From Pyrobaculum sp. (lineage in GTDB: Archaea; Thermoproteota; Thermoprotei; Thermoproteales; Thermoproteaceae), in contig WYEI01000301.1 in assembly GCA_009903905.1 (NCBI GenBank), forward strand, positions 1 through 5,983: a stretch of DNA of 5,983 nt. Reading direction: 5' to 3'. The notes below the pieces were generated by a model. The model was not told the DNA's origin. It did not search any database and saw only the letters and a program-made list of their open reading frames with translations. Of this stretch, positions 5,618-5,983 are shown piece after piece. The position numbers and the translations under genes were made by a program. Position 1 is the stretch's first letter. Every line of letters begins with the position of its first letter.

Positions 5618-5627
5618 CTTTTTAAGT
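5618..5627 (-). promoter_or_regulatory. TATA box of the NifX-like gene
   Basis: On the minus strand this reads ACTTAAAAAG, centred about 25 bases before the ATG at 5597, consistent with a leaderless transcript. It overlaps the last base of the upstream dehydrogenase stop codon, so the NifX-like gene can be transcribed on its own even if read-through from that gene also occurs. Confidence 0.55.
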
Positions 5628-5983
5628 TATACCGCGTATAGCGGCTTCCCTGCCTTGAAAAACGCCACGACGTTTTCCGCGGCGAGCTCCGCCATCTGCT
5701 CCCGCGTCTTCACAGTCGCCGAGCCAATGTGCGGGGTCAGCACCACGTTTTCCATAGAGACCAGCCTGTGTCCAGGAGGCAGAGGCTCCACGTCAAAGAC
5801 GTCCAGCGCCGCGCCGGCTAAAACGCCGCTCTCCAGCGCCTCCAAAAGCGCCTCGGTGTCCACAAGCCTCCCCCTCCCCACGTTGATGAAGTAGGCCCCC
5901 CTCTTCATCTTCGCAAACTTCACCCTGTCAAAGAACCGCTCCGTCTCCGGCGTCAAAGCCAGAGTAACAACGACGAAGTCGCT
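5627..5983 (-). CDS. D-isomer-specific 2-hydroxyacid dehydrogenase, C-terminal part
   Basis: Only the last 118 residues are in the window; the frame is open to the right edge (SDFVVVTLAL before TPETERFF), so the N-terminal two thirds lie outside. The enzyme uses NAD(P)H to interconvert 2-oxo acids and D-2-hydroxy acids. The visible end of the nucleotide-binding domain has the family signatures: LTPETERFFD, MKRGAYFINVGRGRLVDTEAL with the substrate-binding Arg of GRG, ALDVFDVEPLP with the conserved Glu, and LTPHIGSAT with the catalytic His. These fit glyoxylate/hydroxypyruvate reductase or 3-phosphoglycerate dehydrogenase. The protein ends soon after GKPLYAV with no ACT or other regulatory extension, which favours a short reductase of about 310-330 residues, although short archaeal SerA proteins exist. 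Substrate cannot be decided here. The stop is 29 bp upstream of the NifX-like gene on the same strand. Confidence 0.93.
   Translation of the reverse strand, partial: SDFVVVTLALTPETERFFDRVKFAKMKRGAYFINVGRGRLVDTEALLEALESGVLAGAALDVFDVEPLPPGHRLVSMENVVLTPHIGSATVKTREQMAELAAENVVAFFKAGKPLYAV

Noticed and set aside
5247..5894. 215-codon plus-strand frame spanning the NifX-like and dehydrogenase genes
   Set aside because: It crosses two well-supported minus-strand genes and their promoter; its translation is low in recognisable structure and has no motifs.

Overview
The window looks like chromosomal DNA from a hyperthermophilic crenarchaeon of the Thermoproteales, most likely Pyrobaculum or a close relative. 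The reasons are a PaREP1-family gene (a family expanded in Pyrobaculum), a glyceraldehyde-3-phosphate:ferredoxin oxidoreductase (GAPOR) of the type known from Pyrobaculum and Thermococcales, GC-rich sequence, very short intergenic gaps, and AT-rich TATA boxes about 23-26 bases before most start codons with no Shine-Dalgarno sequence. This last pattern indicates leaderless transcripts. The genus is an inference.

Layout from left to right: a 5'-truncated thiL (thiamine-monophosphate kinase, + strand); a PaREP1-family gene (- strand) convergent with it; a membrane-anchored putative glycoprotein (+) diverging from PaREP1 across only 39 bp; rpiA (ribose-5-phosphate isomerase, -), whose stop codon shares a CTAG with the stop of the glycoprotein gene; a two-CBS-domain protein (-) 29 bp upstream of rpiA; GAPOR (+), divergent from the CBS gene across an intergenic region carrying a perfect tandem 9-bp repeat; a NifX/NifB-type iron-molybdenum cofactor domain protein (-) overlapping the GAPOR 3' end by 17 bp; and the C-terminal third of a D-2-hydroxyacid dehydrogenase (-) running off the right edge.

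Functionally, the right two thirds is central carbon metabolism. GAPOR makes 3-phosphoglycerate directly from glyceraldehyde-3-phosphate and passes electrons to ferredoxin. RpiA interconverts pentose phosphates. The 2-hydroxyacid dehydrogenase may act on glycerate, hydroxypyruvate or phosphoglycerate. The CBS protein is a likely adenylate sensor, and the NifX-like protein is a possible metal-cofactor or iron-sulfur handling protein. The left part (PaREP1 plus glycoprotein) is more accessory in character and is the least understood section.

No rRNA, tRNA, CRISPR array, insertion sequence or origin was recognised. No gene-free stretch exceeds about 120 bp. The best candidates for something undescribed are the PaREP1/glycoprotein divergent pair with interlocked promoters and the tandem repeat between the CBS gene and GAPOR.
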